Source: Telopea speciosissima (lineage: Eukaryota > Streptophyta > Magnoliopsida > Proteales > Proteaceae). Taken from it: a stretch of DNA of 64,000 nucleotides. Position 1 is the stretch's first letter; each line of letters begins with the position of its first letter. The notes beneath the pieces are model-generated. The model saw only the letters and a program-made list of their open reading frames with translations, was not told the origin of the DNA and did not search any database. Made by a program: the position numbers and the translations under genes. The stretch lies in the NCBI RefSeq assembly GCF_018873765.1, contig NC_057923.1, forward strand, positions 23,283,913 to 23,347,912, read 5' to 3'. Of the stretch, positions 1 to 12,282 are shown one piece after another.

Positions 1-2364
1 CTTGTTTGTACATCAGTTACATTGGTACCCAAAAAGAGATAAGATAAGCTCAAAAACCAACAAATTAGTAACTATAGCTATACAAAAGTGTAATAAACCA
101 AAAAGGAAGGAGAGTAGCCTGGTCAGGTCGGACGTTCAGGAGAACGCACAGTCATCGCAGGAACACGCAGCATCATGTTCAATAAGGACAGGAGTATCAA
201 CTCCAGCAACAGGAAAAGCATCCTGAGAAGGAGCAATCCCCACAGAACCAGCAACGGTAACGACAGTAGTATCATCTGAAAAAGAAGGACGTCCACTGGG
301 GTGAGCTCTCAACTGAGCCCAGTGAGGGGTGGGGGAAACATGCATACACAATAATTCATGATGCATGTCTTAACTAGTATGCTCCTAGCACAGTTACTAA
401 GTCTCATGAGGTATAAGTACTACTACTAGTGGTAGATGCTAACCTCAGTCCCGGAACTAACCCTTCGGTCACCCGAGCGAAACCATTCTACCACGGTGAG
501 GACCCGCCAGTTCCGAAACTAACACATCGGACCCCGATAGACCCCCAAATGACCAACCCTGCCTGTTTATTCCCACAGCGGAATTAGGGACCCGCTAACA
601 TAGGACAGAAGATGGCATCCCGGAACTAACACATCGGTCTTTGCCACGGGTTGTCCAACACCTTTCCCCCTGTTGGTAAGGGGCGCAGTACTGGATAATG
701 AACATCAACCTAGCCCAGTGTAGTCTAAACATGATGAGGCAAGCATGATCTGAGTTATAAATTACCGAATTCCATCATCATAAATTCACGTCATATAAAT
801 AATCAATGCAAATGCAATGCAATATGTCTTTGTGCAACCTATTGTACATGCAGCCCAATGCATTAAATAAAAGCTAGAAAACTACATGCTCCAGGTATAG
901 AGGTAATGATTCATGAGTATGGCATTCAGCATAAAGTTAAAATTAACGTGATAAACACGCAAAAAATTAAGGTCGAATCCCCTTACCTGGATCGAAGTCT
1001 AATTCAACTAGGTAATTCTCCAATAGGTCAGCAAAGCACACAAGGATAGCAGAGAATCAGACCCTAATATCATAACAACACTAGATACATTAGGTTTAAT
1101 TTGAAGTTAGGACAATTCCCAACATAACAGGGCAGCAAGGGCACCAAAAAGGACTAGCCGGATGCAGACTCCAATAGGGCCGGTCAACCGCCCATGGACC
1201 TGCAACTCCATCCGGGAGTATGTCCGAATTTGGGGTTTTTGCTATTTTTGGGCAGATCCTTACATGCATGGGCCCAATTTGATGTTTTAACATCATTTCA
1301 AGGTGGGTCAACCTATCCAGGGTTCCAATTTCATGATTACATAAGTAATTAGAAATTTCTTCAATCAAACCTAAATTAATTAGGTTAGGATTTATGGTTT
1401 AGTCACTAGACACAAAATCTAGGCTGAATAGAGGTACAACCATGGAATTCCAAGCATATTTGAGTCCAATTACAGCAGGACAGCAAGCAATTACTCAAGT
1501 TCCATGTCAATTGAGCTCAAACTGAGAGCTTTAATGGCAGAGTTTCTATTTCAGGTATCCTTGGACTGAATTCTAGCAATTGAAGAGGAGAAGAAGAGAG
1601 GAATAACAAGAGTTTCTCAAGGCTTACCTGTATTTGTTAGAAGACAGCCTTGTAATGGAGATCCTAGTCCACAGTTGGATGTGGGAGCCAAAACCTTAAG
1701 AGCAGCCCCAAGTTCTTCCTATTTCTCTTCTCTTTTCCACTTTCTTTCTTTCTTTCCTAAGCTGGAACGAAATTCAGGTTTCTCTCTAACTTGTGAATAG
1801 TGAATGGTTTAAGAGAAGTTTGTATATATATGTTTCATGTAACCACTAAGGGGTAAGATGGTCTTTTAGTTATAAATTATTTCTAAAACTAATTCTCTTG
1901 TATTTATTACCTTATTTCAGGTACAGAATGATGTCCTGCGACATCAAGGGTGATCCGGACACGGGTAAATGTCCGGGACAGTGTTCTCCACTGGGAAAGT
2001 AGGTCCCACAGGGTAAATTTACGTAGACACCATCTCTAATCCTAATCGGTCATACAAAACACTTATATAAATATAAATAAATTATACTTACAATAATTTT
2101 AGTTGAGGAAGAGCCTTTGCATGGCCTCCAGAGAGCAGATCCGGCATAAGTAACTCCGATGCGGGGTTTCACGGGGGTCCTCTGACTCCAACAGAGCAAG
2201 CTGATAAGAATCCCTGGAGTCCTCCATAGAAGTATCGAGAGATTCGTCTGTATCCTCGACCGATATAGTCCATAGCATCGATGCTACCATAAACTGAGAG
2301 CTGGAACCTGAAATCACACAAGTTTCGAAAGTTCAAATTGTTTCAGAAATTTGACCGGGTTTCA
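1..2364 (-). repeat. 3' LTR of element A (partial)
   Basis: Matches 10451-12814 over its full length with scattered substitutions and few indels. On the minus strand it begins TGAAACCCGG (TGACACCCGG in the partner) directly after the polypurine tract. About 202 bases of its far end lie beyond the window start. A TATA-like stretch near 1822-1830 matches the one in the 5' LTR. Confidence 0.93.
136..366 (-). CDS. Small LTR-embedded ORF (76 codons), 3' LTR copy
   Basis: An ATG-to-stop ORF in the sense orientation of element A, inside the LTR. It ends in a short acidic, cysteine-bearing tail, IEHDAACSCDDCAFS. The same ORF is intact in the 5' LTR at 10586-10816 with three amino-acid changes. A clearly related ORF with the tail EEHDNGCPYDDCAYGP sits at the same distance from the LTR end in element B (21241-21459). 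No known domain is recognised. It could be coding or only a conserved LTR sequence; changes between the two LTR copies are not biased enough to show selection. Confidence 0.35.
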   Translation of the reverse strand: MHHELLCMHVSPTPHWAQLRAHPSGRPSFSDDTTVVTVAGSVGIAPSQDAFPVAGVDTPVLIEHDAACSCDDCAFS

Positions 2365-2380
2365 CACTCCACCCCCCTTA
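2365..2380 (-). other. Polypurine tract of element A
   Basis: On the minus strand the bases before the 3' LTR read TAAGGGGGGTGGAGTG, a polypurine tract for plus-strand priming. Just upstream is the AATTTCGAGGACAAAATTT stretch that also ends the coding part of many plant gypsy elements; a matching stretch precedes the tract of element B. Confidence 0.8.
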
Positions 2381-3844
2381 TAAAAATTTTGTCCTCGAAA
2401 TTGATGTACCTGGAAGATTGAAGAGGGAAGGATACTTCTCTCGCTTCAAGTCTTCTCTTTCCCAAGACGCCTCAACTTCAGAGTGGTTACTCCACCTCAC
2501 TTTCACAAAAGAGATGGTTCGATTCCTTAAATTATGCTCTCTTCTGTCGACAATCTCTTCAGGCACTTCATCATAAGTCAGATCAGCAATGAGCTCAGGT
2601 GGCTGCTGGGGTAATAGATGTGATGAGTCTGGAATGTATTGTCTCAACATAGAGACATGGAACACATCGTGTACACCGGCAAGTGATGGGGGCAGTGCAA
2701 GCTGATAAGCCACTGCACCAACTCTGGCTATAATCTCATATGGGCCGATGTATCGAGGGTTCAACTTTCCTCTCTTCCCAAATCTCACAACACCCTTAAC
2801 TGGAGATACTTTCAGGAATACCTTCTCACCAACTCTGAACTGGATATGCTGCCTTCTTCTATCTGCATAAGTCTTCTGTCTAGACTGTGCAACCTTGATC
2901 TTCTCTCTTATCAAGTCAACTTGCTCACAAGTTCTCTGAATCAATTCAGGACCCAACATACGTCGTTCACCGACTTTATCCCAGTATAGAGGAGTACGAC
3001 ATGTCTTACCATACAGGGCCTTGAATGGAGTCATCTCGATAGATGAGTGATAGTTGTTATTATAAGCAAACTTAATCAGGGATAAATGTTCATCCCAACT
3101 GCCACTCATCTCTAAGGCACATGCCCTAAGCATATCCTCTAAGGTCTGGATTGTCCTCTCAGGCTGTTCATCCGTCTCAGGATGATGTGCTGAACTGTGG
3201 CTCAATTCAGTACCCATAGCCTTCTGCAAACTTCTCCAGAATCTAGAGGTGAACCTGGGATCTCTGTCAGACACTATGTTCACTGGTACCCCATGAAGTC
3301 TGATAATGTTATCCACATAAAGCTTAGCCAGCTGATCCATGGAGTAAGTAAGCTTCATGGGAATGAAATGGGCTGTCTTGGTCAATCTGTCTACAATGAC
3401 CCAGATTGTATCCATTCCCTTCCTAATGCGAGGAAGGCCAGTGACAAAATCTATAGTTATGTCCTCCCATTTCCACTCTGGAATGGCTAAGGGTTGTAGA
3501 AGTCCCTGAGGGTTGTGTCTGACAGCCTTTACTTGCTGACAAGTAGAGCATTTAGAAACATAAACTACCACATCATGCTTCATTCCATACCACCACAAGT
3601 ACTGCTTCAAATCTCGGTACATTTTTGTACCTCCTGGATGTACAGTGTAAGGAGACCGATGGGCTTCTTGTAAAATCAGATCCTTCAACTGAGTATCAGC
3701 GGGCACACACAGTCTGTCTCTGAACATCAGGACTCCGTCAGCTGTTACTGAGAAATCTGTATCCTTCTGTGTTCCAGCCCGAATGTTACTTACAACACGT
3801 TGGAACTCTTCATCAGAAGACTGGGCTACAATGATCTGAGCTCA
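2378..3844 (-). pseudogene. Element A integrase with chromodomain
   Basis: The open part is 2378-3727 (449 codons). In that piece the zinc-binding HHCC residues are at about H23, H30, C60 and C63. The catalytic triad is D93, D154 and E190, with exactly 35 residues between the last two. A GPY/F-type module (IGPYEI) follows, then a C-terminal chromodomain with VPEEIVDRREHNLRNR and WEREDL. Upstream the frame stays the same but is broken by a TGA at 3842-3844, which fits a CpG change from CGA. Integrase joins the cDNA to chromosomal DNA; chromodomains of this type are thought to steer insertion to heterochromatin. The domain is complete but belongs to a polyprotein with many stops, so it is inactive as an element gene. 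Confidence 0.92.
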
Positions 3845-5161
3845 CAGTGATGGCTGTACCATTAATACTGAAATCAAATCTTCAGTCTCTCCAAATATGA
3901 GCTCCACATCTATTGCACTCAGATCCTTCAGGACTTCCTCTTCAATGAATACCCTTCCAGTATCCCAATCTATAGATTTCTTACTAAGTGCATCTGCCAC
4001 TACATTGGCTTTGCCTGGATGATAGGAAATGTCAAACTCATAGTCATTAATGAGTTCTAACCATCTTCTTTACCTCATATTTAACTCCTTCTGAGTGAAG
4101 AAGTACTTCAAACTCTTATGGTCAGAGAAAATCTCAATTTTCTCACCATATAAGTAATGTCTCCACAACTTCAGTGCAAAGACAACTGCTGCCAGTTCCA
4201 AGTCATGTGTAGGGTAGTTTTTCTCATGGTCTTTCAACTGTCTCAAACCATAGGCAATGACTTTCCCATTCTGCATCAATACACAGCCTAAGCCTGTCTT
4301 GGATGCATCAGTATACACATCCATCCCCTCAGTTCCTTTAGGAAGGACTAGAACTGGGGCTGTTACCAATCTTTTCTTCAACTCTTGAAAGCTGTTCTCA
4401 TAGTCTTCATTCCATTCAAACTTAGCACCTTTCCTGGTAAGCTGCGTCATAGGCATAGCTATTTTCGAGAAGTTCTCTATGAATCTTCTATAGTAACCAG
4501 CTAAACCCAAGAAACTTCTAATTTCAGTCACTGACTTGGGACTCTCCCAATTTACTATAGCTTCAACCTTCCCAGGGTCTACTTCAATCCCTCTGGCTGA
4601 AATTATATGGCCTAGAAACCCAACCTGAGGCAACCAAAATTCACACTTGCTGAATTTTGCATACAGTTGCTTCTCTCTCAATCTCTGTAGAACAAACCTC
4701 AAGTGTTGGGCATGTTCCTCTTCATTCTTGGAATAAATCAAGATGTCATCAATGAAGACTATCACAAACTTGTCTAGGACATCGTGGAATACTCTGTTCA
4801 TCAAGGCCATAAAGGCTGTTGGGGCATTAGTAAGCCCAAAAGACATAACTAGTAACTCGTAGTGTCCATATCGAGTTTTGAAAGCTGTCTTGCTAATGTC
4901 AGCTTCCTTGATTCGAAGCTGATGGTACCCTGATCTGAGATCTATCTTCAAAAAGACTTGGGCACCCTGAAGCTGATCAAATAGATCATCAATCCTTGGC
5001 AAAGGATATTTATTCTTGATTGTCAGCTTATTCAGCTCTCTATAATCAATGCACATTCGCATTGAGCCGTCTTTCTTTTTCACAAATAAGACTGGGGCAC
5101 CCCAAGGAGAGATACTTGGTCTTATAAACCCTTTCTTTAACAAGTCTTGAAGCTGAGCTTA
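3845..5161 (-). pseudogene. Element A reverse transcriptase and RNase H
   Basis: The RT block is open at 4070-5143 (357 codons). It shows the fingers motif [15 protein letters not shown], the first catalytic aspartate in [12 protein letters not shown] (about residue 68) and the FIDDIL active site (about 130-134). RNase H starts in the same piece ([35 protein letters not shown]). It continues past a TAA at 4070-4072 to the YHPGKANVVADALS motif near 3960-4030. Another stop lies at 5159-5161. Stops in an otherwise single frame mark it as dead. The domains copy the element RNA into DNA and remove the RNA strand. Confidence 0.93.
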
Positions 5162-5827
5162 CAATTCTTTCAGTTCACTCGGTGCCATTCTGTAAGGTGC
5201 TTTAGATACTGGCGCCGCTCCAGGTATCAAATCAATCACAAACTCATTCTCCCTAGGTGGAGGCAAACTTGTCAAATCATCTGGGAAGACATCAGGGAAT
5301 TCCTCTACAATAGAAATTTCTGACATAGGCCTAACCTGTGTCCTGGTATCCATCACCGACACAAGGTATCCTAGGCATCCTTTGTTTAGCAACTTCTTCA
5401 TTTTTCAGGGCTGAAATCACCATCTTTCTTGGTTTCTTCTTCTTGTCTCCCTGTTTTCGCCTGTAGGTTGGAACACTATCTTCCTTTTGGCACAAAGTAC
5501 ACTAGCCTCATGTGCCACCAGCCAATCCATCCCCAATATGACATCAAAGTCAGTCATACCAAGTTGGATTAGGTGAGCATTCATATTTCTACTTGTAATT
5601 GTCACAGCACATGGCTCATATAGTGTATCCAAATCTATCCTCGACCCTGTAGGTGTACTAACTGCTAGACCCTCTTCTAGACTCTTGGGTGATACACCAG
5701 TCCTCTTAGCAAATGTCGGTGACACAAAGGAATGCGTCGCTCCAGTATCAAATAAAGTGTATGCAGGGGTAGAGCAGATGAGAATAGTACCTATACGCCA
5801 TGATCAAATGATTATGTATGCATGATA
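5162..5827 (-). pseudogene. Element A aspartic protease
   Basis: The retropepsin active site DTGAT is at about 5735-5749, in the same frame as gag and RT. The fold continues through ILGMDWLVAHEA to about 5417. Stops at 5417-5419 and between 5725 and 5830 break the frame. The segment 5162-5401 is the linker to RT, with the gypsy signature EFPDVFPDDL and APYRMAPSELKEL. The protease would have cut the Gag-Pol polyprotein. Confidence 0.88.
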
Positions 5828-7102
5828 CTATTCAATTAAAAGCTTAATTAAGTATGAGTTTTGAGGAATACCAGTCACCACATTCTGACTAGCCTCGGCT
5901 TCACTGGTGGTTACAGAATAGACCCGTCCTTGAGGCTTGCTAGTAGGCTGAGGAGGAGGGTACATAGGCTTCCTGTATTGACATGACCGAGAGGTATGCC
6001 CAACTTGGCCACATGTAAAGCATTTGAAGGTTAATGCATTACTTGGAGGCACTGCATCTGTTGTTTTGGTATTGGTGTTGGGATTAGCATACATTGGTCC
6101 AGACACTGTTGACTCGGACTGAGTTCTCTGTGGGAAAGATGATACTACAGTAGATCTAGAAGGCTTGCTGAATTTGCTGTATCCCCTATCAAAGAACGGG
6201 GCTATCCGCTTTCCAGTTGACTGACCAACATGATAAGCATCCCTTTGCTTATCTTCTACCTTCTTCATAGTCTGCATAGTTTCCGAGTATCCTTGGGTTG
6301 GTCTGGTGGGCATTATTGAAGCAATCTGCGGCCTCAGTCCATCTTCAAGTTTCTGAGCCTTAACTTCATCAGTACCCATGTGAGGAGGGGCAAAGAAGAA
6401 CAGTTCTTCAAACTTCTGTTGGTATTCTAACACAGATTTTGGTCCCTATGTCAATTCAGCCAGTTCAACTTCTTTCCTCTTCTTCACACTAGTGGGGAAG
6501 TAGTTCCCAAAGAAAGCCTGCTTGAATATGTCCCAAGTTAAGACTGGATGGGCAGCTTAGAGAATAGGCTTAGTGGTTTCCCACCAGGCCTCTGCTTCAT
6601 ACTGAAGTTTATATCTCGCACAAGTGAGCTTTTGCTGCTCATTGCAACCTAGAAATTCAAAAGCTTTCTCCATCTCCTTCACCCATTTAACAGGCAATAG
6701 GGTGTCTTTGGTGATCCCAGCAAAGCAAAGGGGCTGCATCTTAAGAAATCTCTCCATCATGCGCCCATTAGTATCATTCGATGGAGCAACAGGAGGGGGA
6801 GGAGCAGCAGTGGCTACGGGAGCTGCAGGGGCTGCTTGAATGTTCCTTATGGCTTTCTGGAACTGATCACCCATGTCAGTGATCATCTGGTGCATTTAGT
6901 GTTGTTGTCCTTCCATTATAGTTCTTATAATGGAAGCAATGTCCTGAGTAGGCATGTCAGAAAGAGGAACGGGAGGAGGATCGGGATTGGGCTGTACACC
7001 CCCAGCTGGAGGATCATTATGGGCAGGATTAGATGAGGAGGCTGCCTGTGCACACCCCTCAGCAGTACGCCTTTGATAAGTAGCAAAAGGTCGTGGATCC
7101 AT
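5828..7102 (-). pseudogene. Element A gag (capsid and zinc knuckle)
   Basis: One reading frame runs from an ATG at 7102 with stops at 6896-6898, 6557-6559, 6446-6448 and 5828-5830. An N-terminal Pro/Ala-rich part is followed by the retrotransposon gag domain (FAGITKDTLLPVKWVKEME, YEAEAWWE, FKQAFFGNYFP, EYQQKFEEL). A CX2CX4HX4C zinc knuckle, CFTCGQVGHTSRSC, lies near 5990-6030. Gag packages element RNA into particles. Three of the four stops can be explained by C-to-T change at a Gln codon (CAA or CAG), judging from the flanking family consensus. Confidence 0.9.
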
Positions 7103-8299
7103 AATGATCAGCTAAGAAGGGTAAACATCAAACTATAAGCACAGGTAACAGTTTGATATAATGAGCACAGAAGCTTAAAAGACAACAGGAATAATGGAAT
7201 AAGGCTTGTCATACTTAGCAGACTTAGACGAGACATTGTAGTATATCCACCCATCTGTGAAAGATGGACTCGATGCGGGTGGTGTGGAATTGGAGATATC
7301 GAATCCTTCGTTCAATGATGTTGAAGTCCCTTGTCATTAAGGATTTACCATCATTCCAAAGGACCGTCTGGAGATAGCGTCGGTCATTGATGAGTAACTC
7401 GAGTACTCGATTTAGTTCATTGGCGTTTTCGTTTTTGGGGTTGTAGTTGTACTCTTCGATTGGTCTCAGCACATAACTCATTACGAATCGTAGTTATAAA
7501 CCAAGCCTCGAGTCAAATGCCTAAAAGCAAGAGAGACACTAGCATTACACGTCTCTTATTAGTAGGACAAACATTGTACTCATACAGCACTTGCCACCCA
7601 ATATGTATATGGTATACACAAATTTATATTTACATAGTACATAACTCAATACTATATAATATAAGATACATTTTATATGTACATCTTACTTGTATATAAA
7701 GCATCATATATGTATATATATATATATATATATACTTAATATATGTTATACCTTATATATATGCTTATACATAGTTTATATATAGAACACATATATAATT
7801 ATAACTTTACATATATAATTATAACCATATAAGTACATAATATAGGTCATAGTCCCTATAAGTCCTATTTATAGCCTAGGTAAGTTCCACATTGTATGCG
7901 TACACCAAACATATATCTTATATTATTTTACAGTATTTTATTTATATTTTATTTTCATTATTTTTTTTTATAACTGTTTAGTATCCCGGATGCAAAGCCT
8001 AGTTGGGTTGGATGCGTAGGAAAATGGGCCGGATGCATCCGGGAGTAGAGTCAGTAGCTCATTAAGGAATTTGGGTGTTCCAGATTCAGACCTAAAATGG
8101 GCCGGATTCAAACCCGACCCAACCCGGTCGTCCGATTGGCGGTAATTCTGGCCTTTAAGTAGCTCGGGTCCCACCCAAATGGGTCACAAACTCATTTTTA
8201 CCTTTTCTAATCTCTCTCTAAGGGTTCCTAAAGTTTCTCTAGGGTTTCAAAACTTAAAAACTTGGCTTTGATTCTCGGATTTGAGCTTCAAATCAACAA
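7103..8299. other. Element A leader between gag and the antisense ORF
   Basis: Long untranslated region of element A. It is AT-rich, with a TA-dinucleotide run near 7713-7734. An 85-codon minus-strand ORF at 7224-7481 has protein-like composition but no recognised family, and I do not call it a gene. On the plus strand, about 8200-8299 looks like a plant 5' UTR (CT-rich, AGGGTTTC motifs) leading into a splice donor at 8300. Confidence 0.5.
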
Positions 8300-8727
8300 G
8301 TAAGTTCTCAAATTCCTAAGTTCTTTGTTTTCCTTACTTTTAGACTATCTCAAACCTGTTTTGGTTATCTAGTCTTGAGTTTCTATGTTGTTTACTCCTT
8401 AATTCACTATGTTTTAGTCCTATTTTACATAACTATCTATTTTCCTTTATTTCCTATTATTTTCTATTTAATTCGGATCTCTCCATATACATATAGTCTT
8501 TGTTGGTTCTGTTTTAGTACTAAGCTAAGACTGTTGTTAGCTTCTAATTGATGTGAGGTCATCCTATACCCACCAAGGTCTTGCTCCTAAATTTCTCTAT
8601 GGTTTACTTAGCCCAACATAGGCTAATTGTTAGTTTTATATCAATAGGCTTGTTGTCCTATATGTATATTCTATTCTAACTGAATTTCTCTCTTTCTTTT
8701 GTTATTTATGCGTGTAGCTCATAAGAT

Positions 8728-9921
8728 ATGGCTGCAGCACAAGGCCGAGGAGGAAGAGGGAGAGGTAGGGGAGGTAGGGGAAGGGGCAGGGCTGTACCTC
8801 CACCTCAATTCAACCCAAGATACTTCCGAAATGTGGAAGAAGAAGAATATTATGGGCAATGGTTTATGGAAAGAAAAGTGGAGGAAGAAAGGAACATAGT
8901 ACTTCCGGACCTTGTGGCATTTAAGGTCCAGGAGAGGTTTGAGAGGGTTGGCTAGTTACCCATGTTGCAGCCTGAGAGATACTGCTACCCTAGGCTGGTA
9001 AGGTTGTTTCGAAGCAACCTTACATACGGATTCGAGGGGGAGGAGTTTGTTATAAGGTCCTACGTGAAGGAGACTCCTATTATGTTTAACACAGCGGATC
9101 TGGCACAGATATTGGAGATCTCTCATGAGGGGGAGTGGAGATACTGTACTCCTGCTGTGGATGCCTCTGAGTTCCTAGCTGATGAGGAACTAGAGTGGTT
9201 ATATTCGATTTTGACTGATGGAGCTTTCTATGATAGATCGAAGTCTGAGCTGGACCTGTTACCATCAGCCCGAGTGCTTTCTAGGATTTGTGGGCACAAT
9301 GTGGTCCAGAAGGGTGGCCACCGCACTGAATTGTCTACCATGCAAATCCTTGCCACCTACTGTCTGTACACTGGTTACCAGATTTGCTTACCCTATGCCA
9401 TCATGCGCATTATGGCACACTTGCATGATAACCCGGGGCGAGGAAATCTGTTGTTTGGAAGATTGATGACTAAGATCTTCCCTAGGTTTGGAGTGAACCT
9501 AAGGAATGAGGAGATCTCCACAGAGAAGAGAATGAGCATCGACCGTATCAGCCTGGTGAAGATGCGCATAGTTCTCCCTCCTTTCTCTCCAGAGCTCAGG
9601 CATCCAGACTGTACCGAACAGGATAAGCCTGTTGATACAGAGAGGGGTACAGAGAGAGTGCATCCCGAGGTACAAGGGGATCTGCCCACTCTTCCCCAGC
9701 ACACCACATATGATTATGCAGGGGCCTCTTCTTCTACTTCTGCTGTCCCTACCGATGGTACTCCCTGGGGACAGCTCCTCAGTCAGTTAGGCAGTTTGGA
9801 GAGGGCAGTGAGGCAGGGCTTTGATAATATGAGTGGTCGTGTCCAAGCAGTGGAGATTGAGTTAGTTCAATGGAGGACCTTCTTCTCCAGCCAGGGACCA
9901 CCACCACCACCACAGGAGTAG
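8728..9921 (+). pseudogene. Antisense ORF in element A, putative plant transposon protein-like
   Basis: A plus-strand ORF lying opposite to element A, between its 5' LTR and gag. One frame of 398 codons runs from ATG 8728 to TAG 9921, broken only by TAG at 8953-8955. The N-terminus is an RGG/RG-rich patch (GRGGRGRGRGGRGRGR). A conserved globular part follows (VLPDLVAFKV, SARVLSRICGHNVV, GYQICLPYAIMRIM). The C-terminus looks coiled-coil (LGSLERAVRQGFDNMSGRV) and ends in a proline run. It resembles proteins annotated in plant genomes as putative plant transposon protein; that is family recall, not a search. A consensus-like intron sits just upstream, with donor GTAAGT at 8300 and acceptor TGTAG ending at 8717, 10 bases before the ATG. 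The homologue in element B has Trp near the stop position, so the stop may be TGG to TAG. Confidence 0.75.
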
Positions 9922-10230
9922 CAGTGATGTCATGTTTGTCCTAGTCTAGGTTTTTATTTCAGCTGATGTAACTTGTGTCTTCTTTTCTACACTTGTAAGG
10001 ACAGTGTCCTGTCTACTGTGTACCTACTGATGTAACTAGATCAGCCTACGGGCTGAAATTTTGTATAGACACTAAATATAAATATACAAGTATTTACTTA
10101 CTTAACTTACTTTTACTTAGTAGCTTTTAATTAAGGTTTTTATTTATCCCTAATTGAACCCACCTTCAGGTCAATGAGTTCAAGAGCTGCCTTAACATGG
10201 ATTTGACTGCGAATAAACTTAGAGCATGAC
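9922..10230. other. Element A untranslated region next to the primer site
   Basis: Contains the 3' untranslated region of the antisense ORF (AT-rich, ATAAATAT-type polyadenylation-like stretches near 10070-10090) and the start of the element's own leader. No other gene seen. Confidence 0.5.
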
Positions 10231-10242
10231 GCTCTGATACCA
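10231..10242 (-). other. Primer binding site of element A
   Basis: Minus strand reads TGGTATCAGAGC, complementary to the 3' end of plant initiator tRNA-Met, six bases inside the 5' LTR end. This fixes the element's orientation. Confidence 0.92.
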
Positions 10243-10585
10243 CTTAAATGTCACACCCCGGCCCGGTCAAAAAGGGCCAAGTGTGACTGGATGTCTCAGA
10301 CACCCAGAGAATCCCACCAGGATCGCAAATGCAGTGTTCTATTCGCAGTTTCATCCATAATTATCAGAATTAAAATTACAGCGGAAGCAATAATAAAGCA
10401 ATAAACAATAAATAAGGAAAGACTAATGATAGTATTATATTCAAAAGAAGCTTGTTTGTACATCAGTTACATTGGTAGCCAAAAAGAGATAAGATAAGCT
10501 CAAAAACCAACAAGTTAGTAACTCTAACTATACAAAAGTGTTATAAACCAAAAAGGAAGGAGAGTAGCCGGGTCAGGCCGGACGT

Positions 10586-10816
10586 TCAGGAGAACGCGCA
10601 GTCATCGCAGGAACACACAGCATCGTGTTCAATAAGGACAGGAGTATCAACTCCGGCAACAGGAAAAGCATCCTGAGAAGGAGCAATCCCCATAGAACCA
10701 GCAACGGTAACGACAGTAGTATCATCTGAAAAAGAAGGACGTCCACTAGGGTGAGCTCTCAACTGAGCCCAATAAGGGGTGGGGGAAACATGCATACACA
10801 GTAATTCATGATGCAT
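10586..10816 (-). CDS. Small LTR-embedded ORF (76 codons), 5' LTR copy
   Basis: Intact partner of the ORF at 136-366, ending 337 bases before the LTR's 3' end. The nine base differences between the copies in 231 bases match the general LTR divergence, and three change amino acids. The tail is IEHDAVCSCDDCAFS. Function unknown. Confidence 0.35.
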   Translation of the reverse strand: MHHELLCMHVSPTPYWAQLRAHPSGRPSFSDDTTVVTVAGSMGIAPSQDAFPVAGVDTPVLIEHDAVCSCDDCAFS

Positions 10817-12272
10817 GTCTTAACTAGTATGCTCCTAGCACAGTTACTAAGTCTCATGAGGTATAAGTACTACTACTAGTGGTAGATGCTAACCTCAGTC
10901 CCGGAACTAACCCTTCGATCACCCGAACGAAACCATTCTACCACGGTGAGAACCCCCTAGTTTCGAAACTAACACATCGGACCCCGACAGACACCCAAAT
11001 GACCAACCCTGCTTGTTTATTCCCACAGCGGAATTAGGGACCCGCTAACATGGGACAGAAGATGGCATCCCAGAACTAACACATCGGTCTCTGCCACGGG
11101 TTGACCAACACCTTTCCCCCTATTGGTAAGGGGCGCAGTACTGGGTAATGAACATCAACCTAGCCCAGTGCAGTTTAAACATGATGAGGCAAGCATGATC
11201 TGAGTTATAAATTACCGAATTCCATCATCATAAATTCACGTCATATAAATAATCAATGCAAATGCAATGCAGTATGTCTTTGTGCAACCTATTGTACATG
11301 CAGTCTAATGCATTAAATAAAAGCTAGAAAACTACATGCTCCAGGTATAGAGGTAATGATGCATGAGCATGGCATTCAGCATAAAGTTGAAATTAACGTG
11401 ATAAACACGCAGAAAATTAAGGTCGAATCCCCTTACCTGGATCGAAGTCTAATTCAACTAGGTAATTCTCCAATAGGTTAGCAAAGCACACAAGGATAGC
11501 AGAGAATCAAACCCTAATATCATAACAACACAAGATATATTAGGTCTAATTTGAAGTTAGGACAATTCCCAACATAACAGGGCAGCAAGGGCACCAAAAA
11601 GGACCAGTCGGATGCAGACTCCAACAGGGCCGATCAACCGCCCATGGACCTGCAACTCCATCCGGGAGTGTGTCCGGATTTGGGGTTTTTACTATTTTTG
11701 GGTAGATCCTTACATGCATGGGCCCAATTTGATGTTTTAACATCATTTCAAGGTGGGTTAACCTATCCAGGATTCCAATTTCATGATTACATAAGTAATT
11801 TAGAAATTTCTTCAATCAAACCTAAATTAATTAGGTTAGGGTGTATGGTTTAGTCACTAGACACAAAACCTAGGCTGAATAGAGGTACAACCATGGAATT
11901 CCAGGCATATTTGAGTCCAATTACAGTAGGACAGCAAGCAATTACTCAAGGTCCATGTCAATTGAGCTCAAACTTAGAGCTTTAATGGCAGAGTTTCTAT
12001 TTCAGGTATCCTTGGACTGAATTCCAACAATTGAAGAGGAGAAGAAGAGAGGGATAACAAGAGTTTCTCAAGGCTTACCTGTATTTGTTAGAAGACAGCC
12101 TTGTAATGGAGATCCTAGTCCACAGTCGGATGTGGGAGCCAAAACCTTAAGAGCAGCCCCAAGTTCTTCCTATTTCTCTTCTCATTTCCACTTTCTTTCT
12201 TTCTTTCCTAAGCTAGAATGAAATTCAGGTTTCTCTCTAACTTGTGAATAGTGAATGGTTTAAGAGAAGTTT

Positions 12273-12282
12273 GTATATATAT
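12273..12282 (-). promoter_or_regulatory. TATA-like box in element A LTR
   Basis: ATATATATAC on the minus strand, about 530 bases into the 5' LTR, followed by a CT-rich stretch as in many plant core promoters. Likely the element's RNA polymerase II promoter; position inferred only from sequence. Confidence 0.4.

Noticed and set aside
7224..7481. 85-codon minus-strand ORF upstream of gag
   Set aside because: Protein-like composition, but no homologue seen in element B and no known domain; left as a note in the leader entry.
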